Assembly: GCA_900544825.1 (NCBI GenBank)
Contig: UQWP01000012.1
Coordinates: forward strand, 1-54,264
DNA from: an uncultured Prevotella sp.
Lineage (GTDB): Bacteria; Bacteroidota; Bacteroidia; Bacteroidales; Bacteroidaceae
Length of the DNA stretch: 54,264 nt
Direction of reading: 5' to 3'
The notes under the pieces are model-generated. The model made no database searches. It was given only the letters and a program-made list of their open reading frames with translations, and had not been told where the DNA came from. Position 1 is the stretch's first letter. The number at the start of each line of letters is the position of its first letter. Positions 7,826 through 17,679 of the stretch are shown piece after piece. Made by a program: the position numbers and the translations under genes.

Positions 7826-10800
7826 ATGAAACGGACAGCAGCCTTATGCTTGGTAGGAGCTTTCTGCAGCCTGAATGCTCAGGCTCAGAAGATCCAGGTC
7901 AAGGGTAATCTTGTTGACGGAACAGGTGAACCTCTGATAGGTGCAACTGTTAAGGTAAAGGGAAATGCCGGTGTCGGTGCGGTCACCGACTTTGATGGTA
8001 ATTTCATCATCAGTGTTCCTTCTGAGAATTCTACCCTCGTATTTACGTACGTAGGTATGAAGACCAAGGAAGTGAAGGTAGGCAAGAAGAGAGAGTTCAA
8101 GCTTACCCTTGAAGATGACAACGCCATCGGCGAAGTGGTAGTGGTTGGTTATGGTCAGCAGAAGAAGGCTTCTGTGGTAGGTGCCATCACCCAGACCACC
8201 GGTAAGGTGCTGGAGCGCGCAGGTGGTGTATCTGACATCGGTTCTGCCCTGACGGGTAATCTGCCAGGTGTGATTACATCATCTTCATCAGGTATGCCTG
8301 GTGATGAGGATCCTAAGATTGTGATTCGTGGTGTGAGCTCTTGGAACTCTTCCGACCCTCTCATTCTTGTGGATGGTATCGAGCGCCCTATGTCGAGTGT
8401 GGATATCCATTCCGTGCAGTCTATCTCTGTATTGAAGGATGCTTCTGCCACCGCCGTTTACGGTGTGAAAGGTGCGAATGGTGTCATCCTGATTACCACC
8501 AAGCGTGGTACAGAAGGCAAGGCTAAGATTTCTGCCAGTGCAAGTTCTGCTCTCAAGCTGGTGTCTAAGTTGCCTGAGACCTACGGTTCAGCCGATGCGC
8601 TCTATTATGTGAACCAGGCTATCAAGCATGAGTTGGGACTCTCTCCTTCAAGCTGGGGCGACATCCGCTCTACCGAATTCATCGACAAATACAATGCTCC
8701 AGCCGGCAGTATTGATCCGGAGACCGGATTGCTGATGAGCGAGCGTTATCCGGATGTAGATTGGCAGAAGGAACTCTTCAAGGACTACGCCATGGCTTAC
8801 AATGCCAATGTGAACATCGCAGGTGGTACCAAGGCAGTTAAGTACTATGCAGCCATCGACTATCAGCATGAGGGTGACCTCTTCCGCGAGTGGGAGAACA
8901 ATCGTGGTTATACCAGTGGTTACGGATTCAACCGTATCAACGTGCGTTCCAACCTCGACTTCCAGCTCACCAAGACTACCACTTTGAAGGCAAACCTTTC
9001 GGGTAGCCATGGTATCCGCAAGTCACCTTACGGTTTGGAGAAAGGCTCATGGGCTGAGACCCAGCTCTGGCAGGCAGCTTACTCAGCACCTCATGATACC
9101 TTCCTGCCACAGTATAGCGATGGTGTATGGGGTTATTTCCCTAAAGATACGCAAGGCTCTCCTAACTCTGTAACCAATCTTGCACTTCAGGGTGAGCAGT
9201 CAACCACCACCACCCGTATCAACACCGACTTTACGCTCGAACAGGATCTTTCCTTTATTACAAAGGGATTGAAGGCATCTGCCCTCGTATCTTGGGACAA
9301 CGTGTTTGTGGAGGCAAACCGAGGTATCAACGACCTCAACAATGCTGCCCAGTATAAGTATATCGATCCTGTAACGGGTGAGGTAACCTATAAGGAGAAG
9401 CCTGCGGGAAACAACAACTTCGATTTTGTGGAGACCATCGCATGGAAGACAGATGCTGGTGCGCTCAACAACGGTCTTACCCAGCGTAACCTCTTCTATC
9501 AGGCACAGCTCTATTGGGGACGCAAGTTCGGCAAGCACGATGTAACAGCTATGGGCGTATTCAACCGCTCTGAGCGTGCTACGGGTTCTCAGTTCACCAA
9601 CTACCGTGAGGACTGGGCATTCCGTACCACCTATAATTATGACGATCGCTACATGTTCGAGTATAACGGTGCCTACAACGGTTCGGAGAAGTTCTCCAAG
9701 GACAATCGTTTTGCCTTTTTCAATTCTGGTGCTATCGGTTGGAACGTAGCCAACGAGAAATGGTTCAAGCCTGTGGCTGAAACAAAGGTATTCGGTAGAA
9801 ACCTGGTTGACATCCTCAAGCTTCGCTACTCTTATGGTGAGATTGGTGAGGATAATGTATGGGAGCGCTGGCTCTACCAGACCACTTGGGCTTATGGTGG
9901 CAAGACCCATCTTGATTCAACCAACCCAAACAACGAATCCATTTATACTTGGTATAAGGAAGCAAAGGTAGGTAACCCAGATATCCATTGGGAGAAGGCC
10001 ATCAAGAAGAACTTCGGTATCGACTATGCTTTCCTCGGTGGTCTCGTAGCCGGTTCGCTTGAGTTCTTCAGCGAGAAGCGCTCCGACATCATGATTGCCG
10101 GCGGCAGCCGTTCGGTGCCTTCCTATTTCGGTGCTTCTGCTCCTTACGTGAACAAGGGTAGAACCAAGACCACAGGTTATGAGCTTGAAGTTCGACTGAA
10201 GTATGACTTTGCCAACGGTATCCATGCCTATGCCAATATGAACATGACGCATGCAAAAAATGTTGTTACCGAGCATGACGACCCAGAGTTGCTTCCTGCA
10301 TACCAGAAGAACATGGGATTCGCCATCGGACAGGGCAAGAGCTATCTCGACAATGGTACAGCACAGTCTTGGGATGATGTCATCGCAATGACTCCTCATA
10401 ATACCAACGACAACCAGAAGTTGCCAGGTCAGTATATCATCACCGACTTCAATGGTGACGGTGTGATTGATACCAATGATAGTGCGCCTTATGGCTTTAC
10501 AGGTACTCCTCAGAACACCTACAATGCCACTATCGGTATTGACTACAAGGGATTCAGCATCTATGCGCAGTTCTATGGTGTAAACAATGTGAGCCGCTAT
10601 GTAGCATTCAACTCACTGCCTAAGCCATACCTTCACACGGTGTTCAAGGAGGGTGCTCACTGGTCACCATCAACTCCAGACGGTATTCCTTCACTCCGCA
10701 TGAACTCTACTCCAAGTTACTATGAGGGAACCCGCTTCCTCTACGATGGCTCATTCTGCCGCTTGAAGAACCTGGAGGTGGCTTATACCTGGAACGGCGG

Positions 10801-10978
10801 ATGGATCAAGAGTCTCGGTCTCTCTATGTTGAAGGTTTATGTAAATGGTAACAACCTCTTCCTCTGGACGGATATGCCTGACGACCGTGAGTCGAACTTC
10901 GCAGGTACAGGTCTTGCTTCTCAGGGTGCATACCCAACAATGAAGCGTATCAACTTCGGTTTCAAGTTAGAGTTGTAA
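7826..10978 (+). CDS. SusC-like TonB-dependent xylo-oligosaccharide importer (first of tandem pair)
   Basis: 1050 aa from the ATG at 7826, preferred to 7805 because MKRTAALCLVGAFCSLNAQAQ is a clean signal peptide. A carboxypeptidase-regulatory-like N-terminal domain (about 24-105, with GEPLIGATV and TDFDGNF) is followed by a TonB box region (EVVVVGYG), a plug domain (LILVDGIERP, ILKDASATAVYG) and a C-terminal 22-strand barrel ending in phenylalanine-rich LKLEL. SusC proteins take oligosaccharides across the outer membrane using TonB energy. It opens the main operon and is paired with the SusD at 11007. Tandem SusC/D pairs next to a GH10 are the hallmark of Bacteroidota xylan PULs. Confidence 0.95.
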   Translation: MKRTAALCLVGAFCSLNAQAQKIQVKGNLVDGTGEPLIGATVKVKGNAGVGAVTDFDGNFIISVPSENSTLVFTYVGMKTKEVKVGKKREFKLTLEDDNAIGEVVVVGYGQQKKASVVGAITQTTGKVLERAGGVSDIGSALTGNLPGVITSSSSGMPGDEDPKIVIRGVSSWNSSDPLILVDGIERPMSSVDIHSVQSISVLKDASATAVYGVKGANGVILITTKRGTEGKAKISASASSALKLVSKLPETYGSADALYYVNQAIKHELGLSPSSWGDIRSTEFIDKYNAPAGSIDPETGLLMSERYPDVDWQKELFKDYAMAYNANVNIAGGTKAVKYYAAIDYQHEGDLFREWENNRGYTSGYGFNRINVRSNLDFQLTKTTTLKANLSGSHGIRKSPYGLEKGSWAETQLWQAAYSAPHDTFLPQYSDGVWGYFPKDTQGSPNSVTNLALQGEQSTTTTRINTDFTLEQDLSFITKGLKASALVSWDNVFVEANRGINDLNNAAQYKYIDPVTGEVTYKEKPAGNNNFDFVETIAWKTDAGALNNGLTQRNLFYQAQLYWGRKFGKHDVTAMGVFNRSERATGSQFTNYREDWAFRTTYNYDDRYMFEYNGAYNGSEKFSKDNRFAFFNSGAIGWNVANEKWFKPVAETKVFGRNLVDILKLRYSYGEIGEDNVWERWLYQTTWAYGGKTHLDSTNPNNESIYTWYKEAKVGNPDIHWEKAIKKNFGIDYAFLGGLVAGSLEFFSEKRSDIMIAGGSRSVPSYFGASAPYVNKGRTKTTGYELEVRLKYDFANGIHAYANMNMTHAKNVVTEHDDPELLPAYQKNMGFAIGQGKSYLDNGTAQSWDDVIAMTPHNTNDNQKLPGQYIITDFNGDGVIDTNDSAPYGFTGTPQNTYNATIGIDYKGFSIYAQFYGVNNVSRYVAFNSLPKPYLHTVFKEGAHWSPSTPDGIPSLRMNSTPSYYEGTRFLYDGSFCRLKNLEVAYTWNGGWIKSLGLSMLKVYVNGNNLFLWTDMPDDRESNFAGTGLASQGAYPTMKRINFGFKLEL

Positions 10979-11006
10979 ACAGCGTTAATATAACACATTA
11001 TTTATT

Positions 11007-12917
11007 ATGACAAGAATAATTTCTAAATATAAGTCTGCCTGCCTGGCGTTGGCATTGGGATGTTCTCTCGCCATGACCACCAGCTGTACAGACTATCTTG
11101 ACAAGTCACCTGAATCGGATGTTTCTGCAGAGGCTGCTTTCAAGAATTTCAAGAATTTCCAGGGCTTTACAGAGGAGCTTTATCTCTGTATTCCTGACTT
11201 CACCAAGAGTTACTGGAACACGTCCTGGAACTGGGGTGAGGATGATATCCAGGCAGTGGGTATCAACTACATGATGAGCTACAAGGTTGACCAGGGTGAC
11301 TTCTGGGGCTGGCAGAAAGAGTACGACGGATGGGGCGCATGCTTCATGGATCAGGGATCAAGTTTTTTGGATCCAAGCGACGCCGTTAACAATTATCGTT
11401 TTTCTCGTGGTCTTTGGAAGGCTGCATGGTATGGCATCCGTAAGGCAAATCTGGGTCTGGAGAATATGGACCTGATGACTGCTGCCACTCAGGAGGAGAA
11501 GAATACCATCAAGGGTCAGTTGCTCTTCTTCCGTGGATGGCTTCATTTCCAGCTGATGCAGTATTTCGGCGGTCTGCCATATATTGATCATACCATAGCT
11601 GCCGACCAGCCAATGACTCTTCCTCGTGAAAGCTGCCAGGCATGTGCCGAGAAGGCTGCTAAAGACTTCCGTGAGGCTGCAGAGCTTCTGCCTATCGACT
11701 GGGATAAGTCTTCTGTTGGTCGCAATACATTAGGCAAGAATGGCTTCCGCATCAACAAGATTACCGCACTTGCCTATGAAGGCAAATCACTCTTGTGGGC
11801 AGCTTCTCCACTGGTGAAGAACTGCGATGACAAGATGAACGTAAACGGCAATGCCAGCACCTACGATTACGATACCAACTATGCACAGCAGGCTGCCGAG
11901 GCTCTTGGCGAACTCCTTACTCTTGTAGAGACGGGACAGACCCAGTACAAGCTCGTGGATTTTGCTGATTACTCAGATTTGTTCTATACCTGGAACAAGA
12001 ACATGCTTCCTCCAGGTTCTACCGAGAACATTCTCCGTGATATTCCAGCCGATGCATGGCAAAACTCTCACTTCGGATTGGTTACCGAGTTTGGCGGTCA
12101 GATTCTTACAGGTGGTAAGATTTTCTCACAGCCTACAGCCAACTATGTCAACTATTACGGTATGGCGAATGGTCTTCCTCTTGATGACCCTGAGTCTGGT
12201 TTCGACCCAACCCATCCTTGGAAGAACCGCGACCCACGTTTCTATCACGACATCGTATATGATGGTGTAAAGGTGGTAGAGGGAGATATCAAGCCGGATG
12301 CCAACCGATATGCCAACCTCTATACAGGAGGTACTTATCGTGATGATATCAACGAGAGCCGCACAGGTTACCTGCTCTATAAGTTCATTCCTATGATTGC
12401 CAACAACTTTGATTTGGGTAATACTTTTAATAAGCTGTACATTGATGTGCCTTATCTGCGTCTTGCCGACTGTTATCTGATGTATGCCGAGGCTTGTGCA
12501 GCCGTTGGTGGAGCCACCGCTTCAGCCAAGTGCTCACTCACAGCTCTCGATGCAGTGAACAAGATTCGCGAGCGTGCCGGGGTTGCTGATGTAGCAGCCA
12601 AGTTTACCGGCGACAAGAACAAGTTCATGGATGAGGTTCGTCGCGAGCGTGCCGTAGAGCTTGCTTTCGAAGGTCACCGTTTCAACGACCTGCGCCGCTG
12701 GTTGCTTCTCGACAAGGCACCATACAACATCAAGACCTCTCAGGAGTTTGTACGTGCAGGCAAGTTTGATCCAAAGAATCCACAAGACACTGAGGTTTCC
12801 GGTTTCAAGGAGAAGACCATTCTTACCCGCAACTTCACAAGCAAGCACTGGTGGATGCCTCTGAAGAAGAAAGACACCAGTATCTATCCTGAGATGTTCC
12901 AGAATCCAGGTTGGTAA
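11007..12917 (+). CDS. SusD-like surface glycan-binding lipoprotein (pair of SusC1)
   Basis: 636 aa. The signal ends at lipobox cysteine C27 (MTTSC), followed by TDYLDKSPES, the usual SusD entry. Mid-protein shows TPR-type helices (FFRGWLHFQLMQYFGGLPY) and the C-terminal SusD/RagB part has LRLADCYLMYAEACA, IRERAGV, RRERAVELAFEGHRFNDLRRW and a final NPGW. It would cap SusC1 and hand it oligosaccharides. It starts 28 bases after SusC1 and is surely co-transcribed. Its leader MTRIISKYK resembles those of SusC2 and SusD2. Confidence 0.95.
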   Translation: MTRIISKYKSACLALALGCSLAMTTSCTDYLDKSPESDVSAEAAFKNFKNFQGFTEELYLCIPDFTKSYWNTSWNWGEDDIQAVGINYMMSYKVDQGDFWGWQKEYDGWGACFMDQGSSFLDPSDAVNNYRFSRGLWKAAWYGIRKANLGLENMDLMTAATQEEKNTIKGQLLFFRGWLHFQLMQYFGGLPYIDHTIAADQPMTLPRESCQACAEKAAKDFREAAELLPIDWDKSSVGRNTLGKNGFRINKITALAYEGKSLLWAASPLVKNCDDKMNVNGNASTYDYDTNYAQQAAEALGELLTLVETGQTQYKLVDFADYSDLFYTWNKNMLPPGSTENILRDIPADAWQNSHFGLVTEFGGQILTGGKIFSQPTANYVNYYGMANGLPLDDPESGFDPTHPWKNRDPRFYHDIVYDGVKVVEGDIKPDANRYANLYTGGTYRDDINESRTGYLLYKFIPMIANNFDLGNTFNKLYIDVPYLRLADCYLMYAEACAAVGGATASAKCSLTALDAVNKIRERAGVADVAAKFTGDKNKFMDEVRRERAVELAFEGHRFNDLRRWLLLDKAPYNIKTSQEFVRAGKFDPKNPQDTEVSGFKEKTILTRNFTSKHWWMPLKKKDTSIYPEMFQNPGW

Positions 12918-12966
12918 TAGAGTGTGAATCAAGAAAACAAATAAAAGCATAAAGAAGAAATAAATT

Positions 12967-15795
12967 ATGAGTAACATAATTTCAAGATATAAAGCCATTC
13001 TTCCGGTTTCCCTCTTCGCTCTGTCTGCACAAGGAGTGATGGCACAGGATGCCCCAGAAGCAGACACCATCAACGTGGCTTTCCGCAAAGCGGATGCCCG
13101 TGATGTAATCACTCCTGTCAGCACGGTGAAGGTGAAGAATCTGCTGGAGAAGACCTACAATACCTATAGCCTCGACAATATGCAGGCTTTGGCTGCAGGT
13201 TATAACGGGTCGCTGTGGAACCAGGGTGATGCACTCGTGCTGATTGACGGTGTGCCACGTGATGCAAACAATGTATTGCCAACGGAGATTGAAGACATTA
13301 CCTTCCTCAAGGGTGCTTCTGCCGTTGTTCTCTACGGTAGCCGTGCTGCAAAGGGTGCCATCCTCATCACGACCAAGCGTGGTAAGGTTGAACCGCTGAA
13401 GATTACAGCACGTGCCAACTATCAGATGAGTGTAGCGAAATCTTTCCCTACCTATCTCGATGGTGCGCAGTATATGACGCTTTACAATCAGGCGCTTGCC
13501 AACGATGGTCTTTCTGCCAAATATTCAGAGGAAGACATCTATAACACGGCGGCTGGTACCAATCCTTACCGTTATCCAAACCAGCAGTTCTATAATTCTG
13601 ATTATCTCAGAAAGAACAAGTCTCGCTACGATGTGACGGCTGAGTTCGAGGGTGGTGGTAAGTTTGCACAGTTCTATACCAACGTGAGCTACTACCGCGA
13701 GGGTGATTTCCTCAATTTCGGTGAAGGAAAGAACAACTATACCGACCGTCTGAACGTACGTGGTAACATCGACCTGCAGCTCGCTGACTGGGCTTCGGGT
13801 TGGGTGAATGCCAACGCTACCTATTATAACCAGCATGGTTCAAACAGCGAATTCTGGAAGGCAGCTTCTACATTGCGCCCTAACCGTGTGGCTCCATTCA
13901 TCCCGCTGTCTTATCTTGACCCGATGGATGCCAATTCTCTGGCTCTCATCAATAACTCAAGAAATATCATCACCAATCCTGCGGGATTGCCAGCCGGACA
14001 GTATTTCCTGGGTGCTACACAGGAAGACCAGACCAATGCCTTCGCAGATATGTATGCAGCAGGCTACAACACCTGGACTTCCCGCCAGATGCAGTTTGAT
14101 ACTGGTGTCAAGTTTGATCTCTCTTCTTTGCTGAAGGGATTGAGCTTCAAGACCATGTTTGCGGTTGACTATTCTACGTCATACACAACATCCTTGAACG
14201 ACAGTTATGCAACCTTCGGTGTCAACTGGACACAGTTTGACGGCAAGCAGATTATCGGTTCCGTCACACAGTATGGCGAGGATAAGCATACGGGAACGCT
14301 GAACTCCAGCAACTCAGCAGAGCGCCAGACTCTTGCCTGGACCGGACAGTTTGACTACGTTAACTCCTTCGGCAATCACAATGTCAATGCCACCTTGCTT
14401 GCCAATGGTTATCAGCAGACCATCAGCGGTGAGTATCACAAGGTAAGCAATGCCAACCTGGGACTTCTCGTGTCATACAACTATGCACATAAGTACTATG
14501 CCGACTTGGCAGCCAATGCAGTACACTCAGCCAAGCTTCCTGAGGGCAACCGCAATGCCATCTCTCCATCGGCAACTCTTGGCTGGAGACTCTCTGAAGA
14601 GAATTTCCTGAAGGATGTAAACTGGCTCAATGACCTCCGTCTTACTGCAGGTTATACCGTCTTGAACCAGGATCTTGATATCAAAGAGTACTTCATGTAT
14701 GAGAATATCTTCACGGCTACCGGCACATGGTGGGGATGGTCTGACGCCAACAACAGCATCCAGACTTCAGACTCACAGCGTGGTGGTAACGACAAGCTGG
14801 GCTTCATCAAGCGTAAGGAGTTCAACGTAGGTTTGAACGGCGCGTTGTTGAACAATAGACTTACATTCGCCGTCAACTACTACAACACGGTGACAGACGG
14901 TTTGCTTGCTCAGCCTGATTACATCTATCCAAGCTACATGCATACCTACTGGCCAGTATCTACATTCGTACCATACCTCAACTACGGCAAGAACCGCCGC
15001 ACAGGTGTTGACTTCTCTCTCAGTTACAAAGACAAGGTGGGAGACTTCGAATATGGCATCCAGGCTTTCGGACAAACCAACAGCTCAAAGAACCTGAAGG
15101 TTGCAGAGAATGTAGAGCATGACTACATGCGTACAGAAGGCAAGCTCATTGATGCCCTTTGGGGATATGAGTGCTTAGGCTACTACAACAGTCAGGATGA
15201 AATTGACAATGATAAGGTCAAGAGCTCTTTCGGTACAGTAAAGCCAGGTGATCTGAGATACAAGGACCAGAATGGAGATAATATCATCGACAGCAAGGAC
15301 CGCGTGGTTATCGGTCGCTGGAGCGCCAAGTTCACCGGTGGTATGAATCTTACCTTGAAGTACAAAAACTTCACTCTCTTCGCCATGTTGACAGGGCAGT
15401 TTGGTGGCAATGCTCTCAAGGACGATACCTACAACTGGGTTTACGGTGAGCGTAAGTACAGTGATGTGGTACTCGGTGCCTGGACAGAGAGTAAATACAA
15501 GAACGGTGAGTCTATCACCTATCCTCGTCTGACAACACAGAGTGGTGACAACAACTTCTGTGCTTCCGACTACTGGATGTATTCTACAGACCGTATCGAC
15601 TTGAGCCGCGTGCAGCTTACCTACGACTTCAACAAGTCTCTCTTCGGAGACAATAGCTTGGTTAAGGGCTTGCAGGTATATGTCAATGGCAGCAGCCTCC
15701 TGACGATAGCCGGTGAGCGCAAGCAGATGGAACGCAATGTAGGTTCTGCTCCTCAAACCCGCAGTTTCACCATCGGTGCAAAGGTCGAGTTCTAA
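12967..15795 (+). CDS. SusC-like importer without the N-terminal extension (second of tandem pair)
   Basis: 942 aa, about 110 shorter than SusC1. The signal peptide (MSNIISRYKAILPVSLFALSAQGVMAQ) leads straight into a short stretch (DTINVAFRKADARDVI) and then the plug (LVLIDGVPRD, FLKGASAVVLYGSRAAKGAILITTKRG); the carboxypeptidase-regulatory-like domain of SusC1 is absent. The barrel ends in GAKVEF. Role as in SusC1, probably for a different length or decoration of xylo-oligosaccharide. It is third in the operon, 49 bases after SusD1, and pairs with the SusD at 15813. Confidence 0.94.
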   Translation: MSNIISRYKAILPVSLFALSAQGVMAQDAPEADTINVAFRKADARDVITPVSTVKVKNLLEKTYNTYSLDNMQALAAGYNGSLWNQGDALVLIDGVPRDANNVLPTEIEDITFLKGASAVVLYGSRAAKGAILITTKRGKVEPLKITARANYQMSVAKSFPTYLDGAQYMTLYNQALANDGLSAKYSEEDIYNTAAGTNPYRYPNQQFYNSDYLRKNKSRYDVTAEFEGGGKFAQFYTNVSYYREGDFLNFGEGKNNYTDRLNVRGNIDLQLADWASGWVNANATYYNQHGSNSEFWKAASTLRPNRVAPFIPLSYLDPMDANSLALINNSRNIITNPAGLPAGQYFLGATQEDQTNAFADMYAAGYNTWTSRQMQFDTGVKFDLSSLLKGLSFKTMFAVDYSTSYTTSLNDSYATFGVNWTQFDGKQIIGSVTQYGEDKHTGTLNSSNSAERQTLAWTGQFDYVNSFGNHNVNATLLANGYQQTISGEYHKVSNANLGLLVSYNYAHKYYADLAANAVHSAKLPEGNRNAISPSATLGWRLSEENFLKDVNWLNDLRLTAGYTVLNQDLDIKEYFMYENIFTATGTWWGWSDANNSIQTSDSQRGGNDKLGFIKRKEFNVGLNGALLNNRLTFAVNYYNTVTDGLLAQPDYIYPSYMHTYWPVSTFVPYLNYGKNRRTGVDFSLSYKDKVGDFEYGIQAFGQTNSSKNLKVAENVEHDYMRTEGKLIDALWGYECLGYYNSQDEIDNDKVKSSFGTVKPGDLRYKDQNGDNIIDSKDRVVIGRWSAKFTGGMNLTLKYKNFTLFAMLTGQFGGNALKDDTYNWVYGERKYSDVVLGAWTESKYKNGESITYPRLTTQSGDNNFCASDYWMYSTDRIDLSRVQLTYDFNKSLFGDNSLVKGLQVYVNGSSLLTIAGERKQMERNVGSAPQTRSFTIGAKVEF

Positions 15796-15812
15796 TATAG
15801 ATAATTAAGATA

Positions 15813-17639
15813 ATGAAAATGACAAAAGTGATGAACAACTTACTATCAAAATATAAAATTGGTGGAGTGGTGCTCGGACTGGCTCTTTCGATAGGACTGA
15901 CAAGCTGTGACGACATGTTTAAGCCTGCCATCGAAAACCATCTGGGTTTCGAGTATATGTACGACCATCCAGACTATGCAGATGGTTTGCTTGGCAACGC
16001 CTATACCCGTTTGCCAAACGGCTCTTACTCATTCAATGATGTTGCAACAGACGATGCCGTAAGCAACGATGCTACCGACTCTTATCGTAAGATGACTGGC
16101 GTAGATAGCTGGACTTCAAGCAACAACCCAGTGGAAACCTGGCGCAACTGCCGTGCAGCCATCCAGTATATCAACCTCTTCCTTGCCAATGTGGATAAGG
16201 TAAACTGGAACAGCGATGAGGCTGTGCGTGCCATGTATGAGCAGCGTTACATCGGTGAGGCAAAAGGCTTGAGAGCACTCTTTATGTACTATCTGCTCCG
16301 TGCCCATGGCGGTTTGGATGCCAATGGAACACTCCTCGGTGTGCCTAACGATCTTGAGCCAACCAATGTGAACTCAGACTTCAATTCTTTGGAGGTGCGT
16401 GCTTCTTATGCCGACTGTATGAAGCAGCTTATTGCGGATGCAGAAGAGGCTGTACGTGTGCTCCCTGTAGATTATAAGGATACTGATAACGAGACCATGA
16501 CCGTCAGTTGTCTTGGCAAATCATATACGGTAACAAAGGCTACTTACAACCGTGTGCTCGGTACCAACTTTGCCGGACGCTTCAGCGGTCGTATCGCCCG
16601 TGCCGTTCTTGCCCAGGCTACCTTGATGGCTGCATCTCCAGCCTTTGCCAGCGGCAGTGGCGTAACCTACGAGCAGGCTGCCAAGTATGCCAAGGAAGTG
16701 CTCGACCTCAATGGCGGCATTTCAGGCATCGATATAAATGGTTTGGAGTGGTATGCAGACCCAAACATGAAGGATCTTACAGCGGCAGAATGTCCTAAGG
16801 AAGTACTCTGGCGTACAGAGAAGAGCGAGAACAATGATTTGGAGACCAAGTACTATCCACCATCAATCTATGGTCAGGGTCGTATCAATCCGACCCAGAA
16901 TCTTGTAGATGCATTCCCTGCTGCCAACGGTTATCCTATTACAGATGCCAAGAGCGAATATGACCCAGCTAATCCATACGCAAACCGTGACCCACGTCTG
17001 GCTAAGTACATTATCTATAACGGACAGACAGCCGGTTCAGGAAATGCCGTCATCAATACACAGGCAGACAATGCTACTAATCTCGATGGTCTCAACAAGG
17101 ACGTTTCCAAGTCAACCCGCACAGGTTACTATATGAAGAAACTCCTCCGTCAGGACATCAACCTGGATCCTACGGTAAACGGCAAGGCTTATCATTATAC
17201 AGCCCGCATCCGTTACACAGAGCTTTATCTGGATTATGCCGAGGCAGCCAATGAGGCTTATGGTCCTAAGGGTGGTACAGGTTACTCAGCCTACGATGTC
17301 ATCAAGGCAATCCGTGAGCGTGCAGGCTTGGGAGAGTTTGGCGAGGATCCATACCTGGAAGAGTGTGCACAGAGCAAGGAAAAGATGCGTGACTTGATTA
17401 GAAACGAGCGCCGCATCGAGCTTTGCTTCGAAGGCTTCCGCTTCTGGGATCTGCGTCGCTGGAAGGCTAACCTCACAGAGGAGGCAAAGGGTATGAGTAT
17501 CACCAACGAAGAGGCTGGCAAGAAATATACTCCAATCTCAGTGGAAACACGTAACTTCAAGGAAAATGCCTTCTATGGTCCTATACCATACGACCAGATT
17601 CTTAATTTCCCATCACTCGTTCAGAACGCTGGATGGTAA
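15813..17639 (+). CDS. SusD-like surface glycan-binding lipoprotein (pair of SusC2)
   Basis: 608 aa with lipobox cysteine C32 (LTSCDD). The ATG at 15831 (MNNLLSKYK) is an equally good start, giving a leader like those of the two upstream genes. SusD features: helix FLANVDKVNW, IGEAKGLRALFMYYLLRAHGG, then TELYLDYAEAANEAYG, IRERAGL, RNERRIELCFEGFRFWDLRRW, and the final NAGW. It lies 17 bases after SusC2. It would bind xylan chains at the SusC2 mouth. Confidence 0.94.
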   Translation: MKMTKVMNNLLSKYKIGGVVLGLALSIGLTSCDDMFKPAIENHLGFEYMYDHPDYADGLLGNAYTRLPNGSYSFNDVATDDAVSNDATDSYRKMTGVDSWTSSNNPVETWRNCRAAIQYINLFLANVDKVNWNSDEAVRAMYEQRYIGEAKGLRALFMYYLLRAHGGLDANGTLLGVPNDLEPTNVNSDFNSLEVRASYADCMKQLIADAEEAVRVLPVDYKDTDNETMTVSCLGKSYTVTKATYNRVLGTNFAGRFSGRIARAVLAQATLMAASPAFASGSGVTYEQAAKYAKEVLDLNGGISGIDINGLEWYADPNMKDLTAAECPKEVLWRTEKSENNDLETKYYPPSIYGQGRINPTQNLVDAFPAANGYPITDAKSEYDPANPYANRDPRLAKYIIYNGQTAGSGNAVINTQADNATNLDGLNKDVSKSTRTGYYMKKLLRQDINLDPTVNGKAYHYTARIRYTELYLDYAEAANEAYGPKGGTGYSAYDVIKAIRERAGLGEFGEDPYLEECAQSKEKMRDLIRNERRIELCFEGFRFWDLRRWKANLTEEAKGMSITNEEAGKKYTPISVETRNFKENAFYGPIPYDQILNFPSLVQNAGW

Positions 17640-17679
17640 AAAGAACAACATTTGGTAATAACAAGAAAAAAAGAAGATT

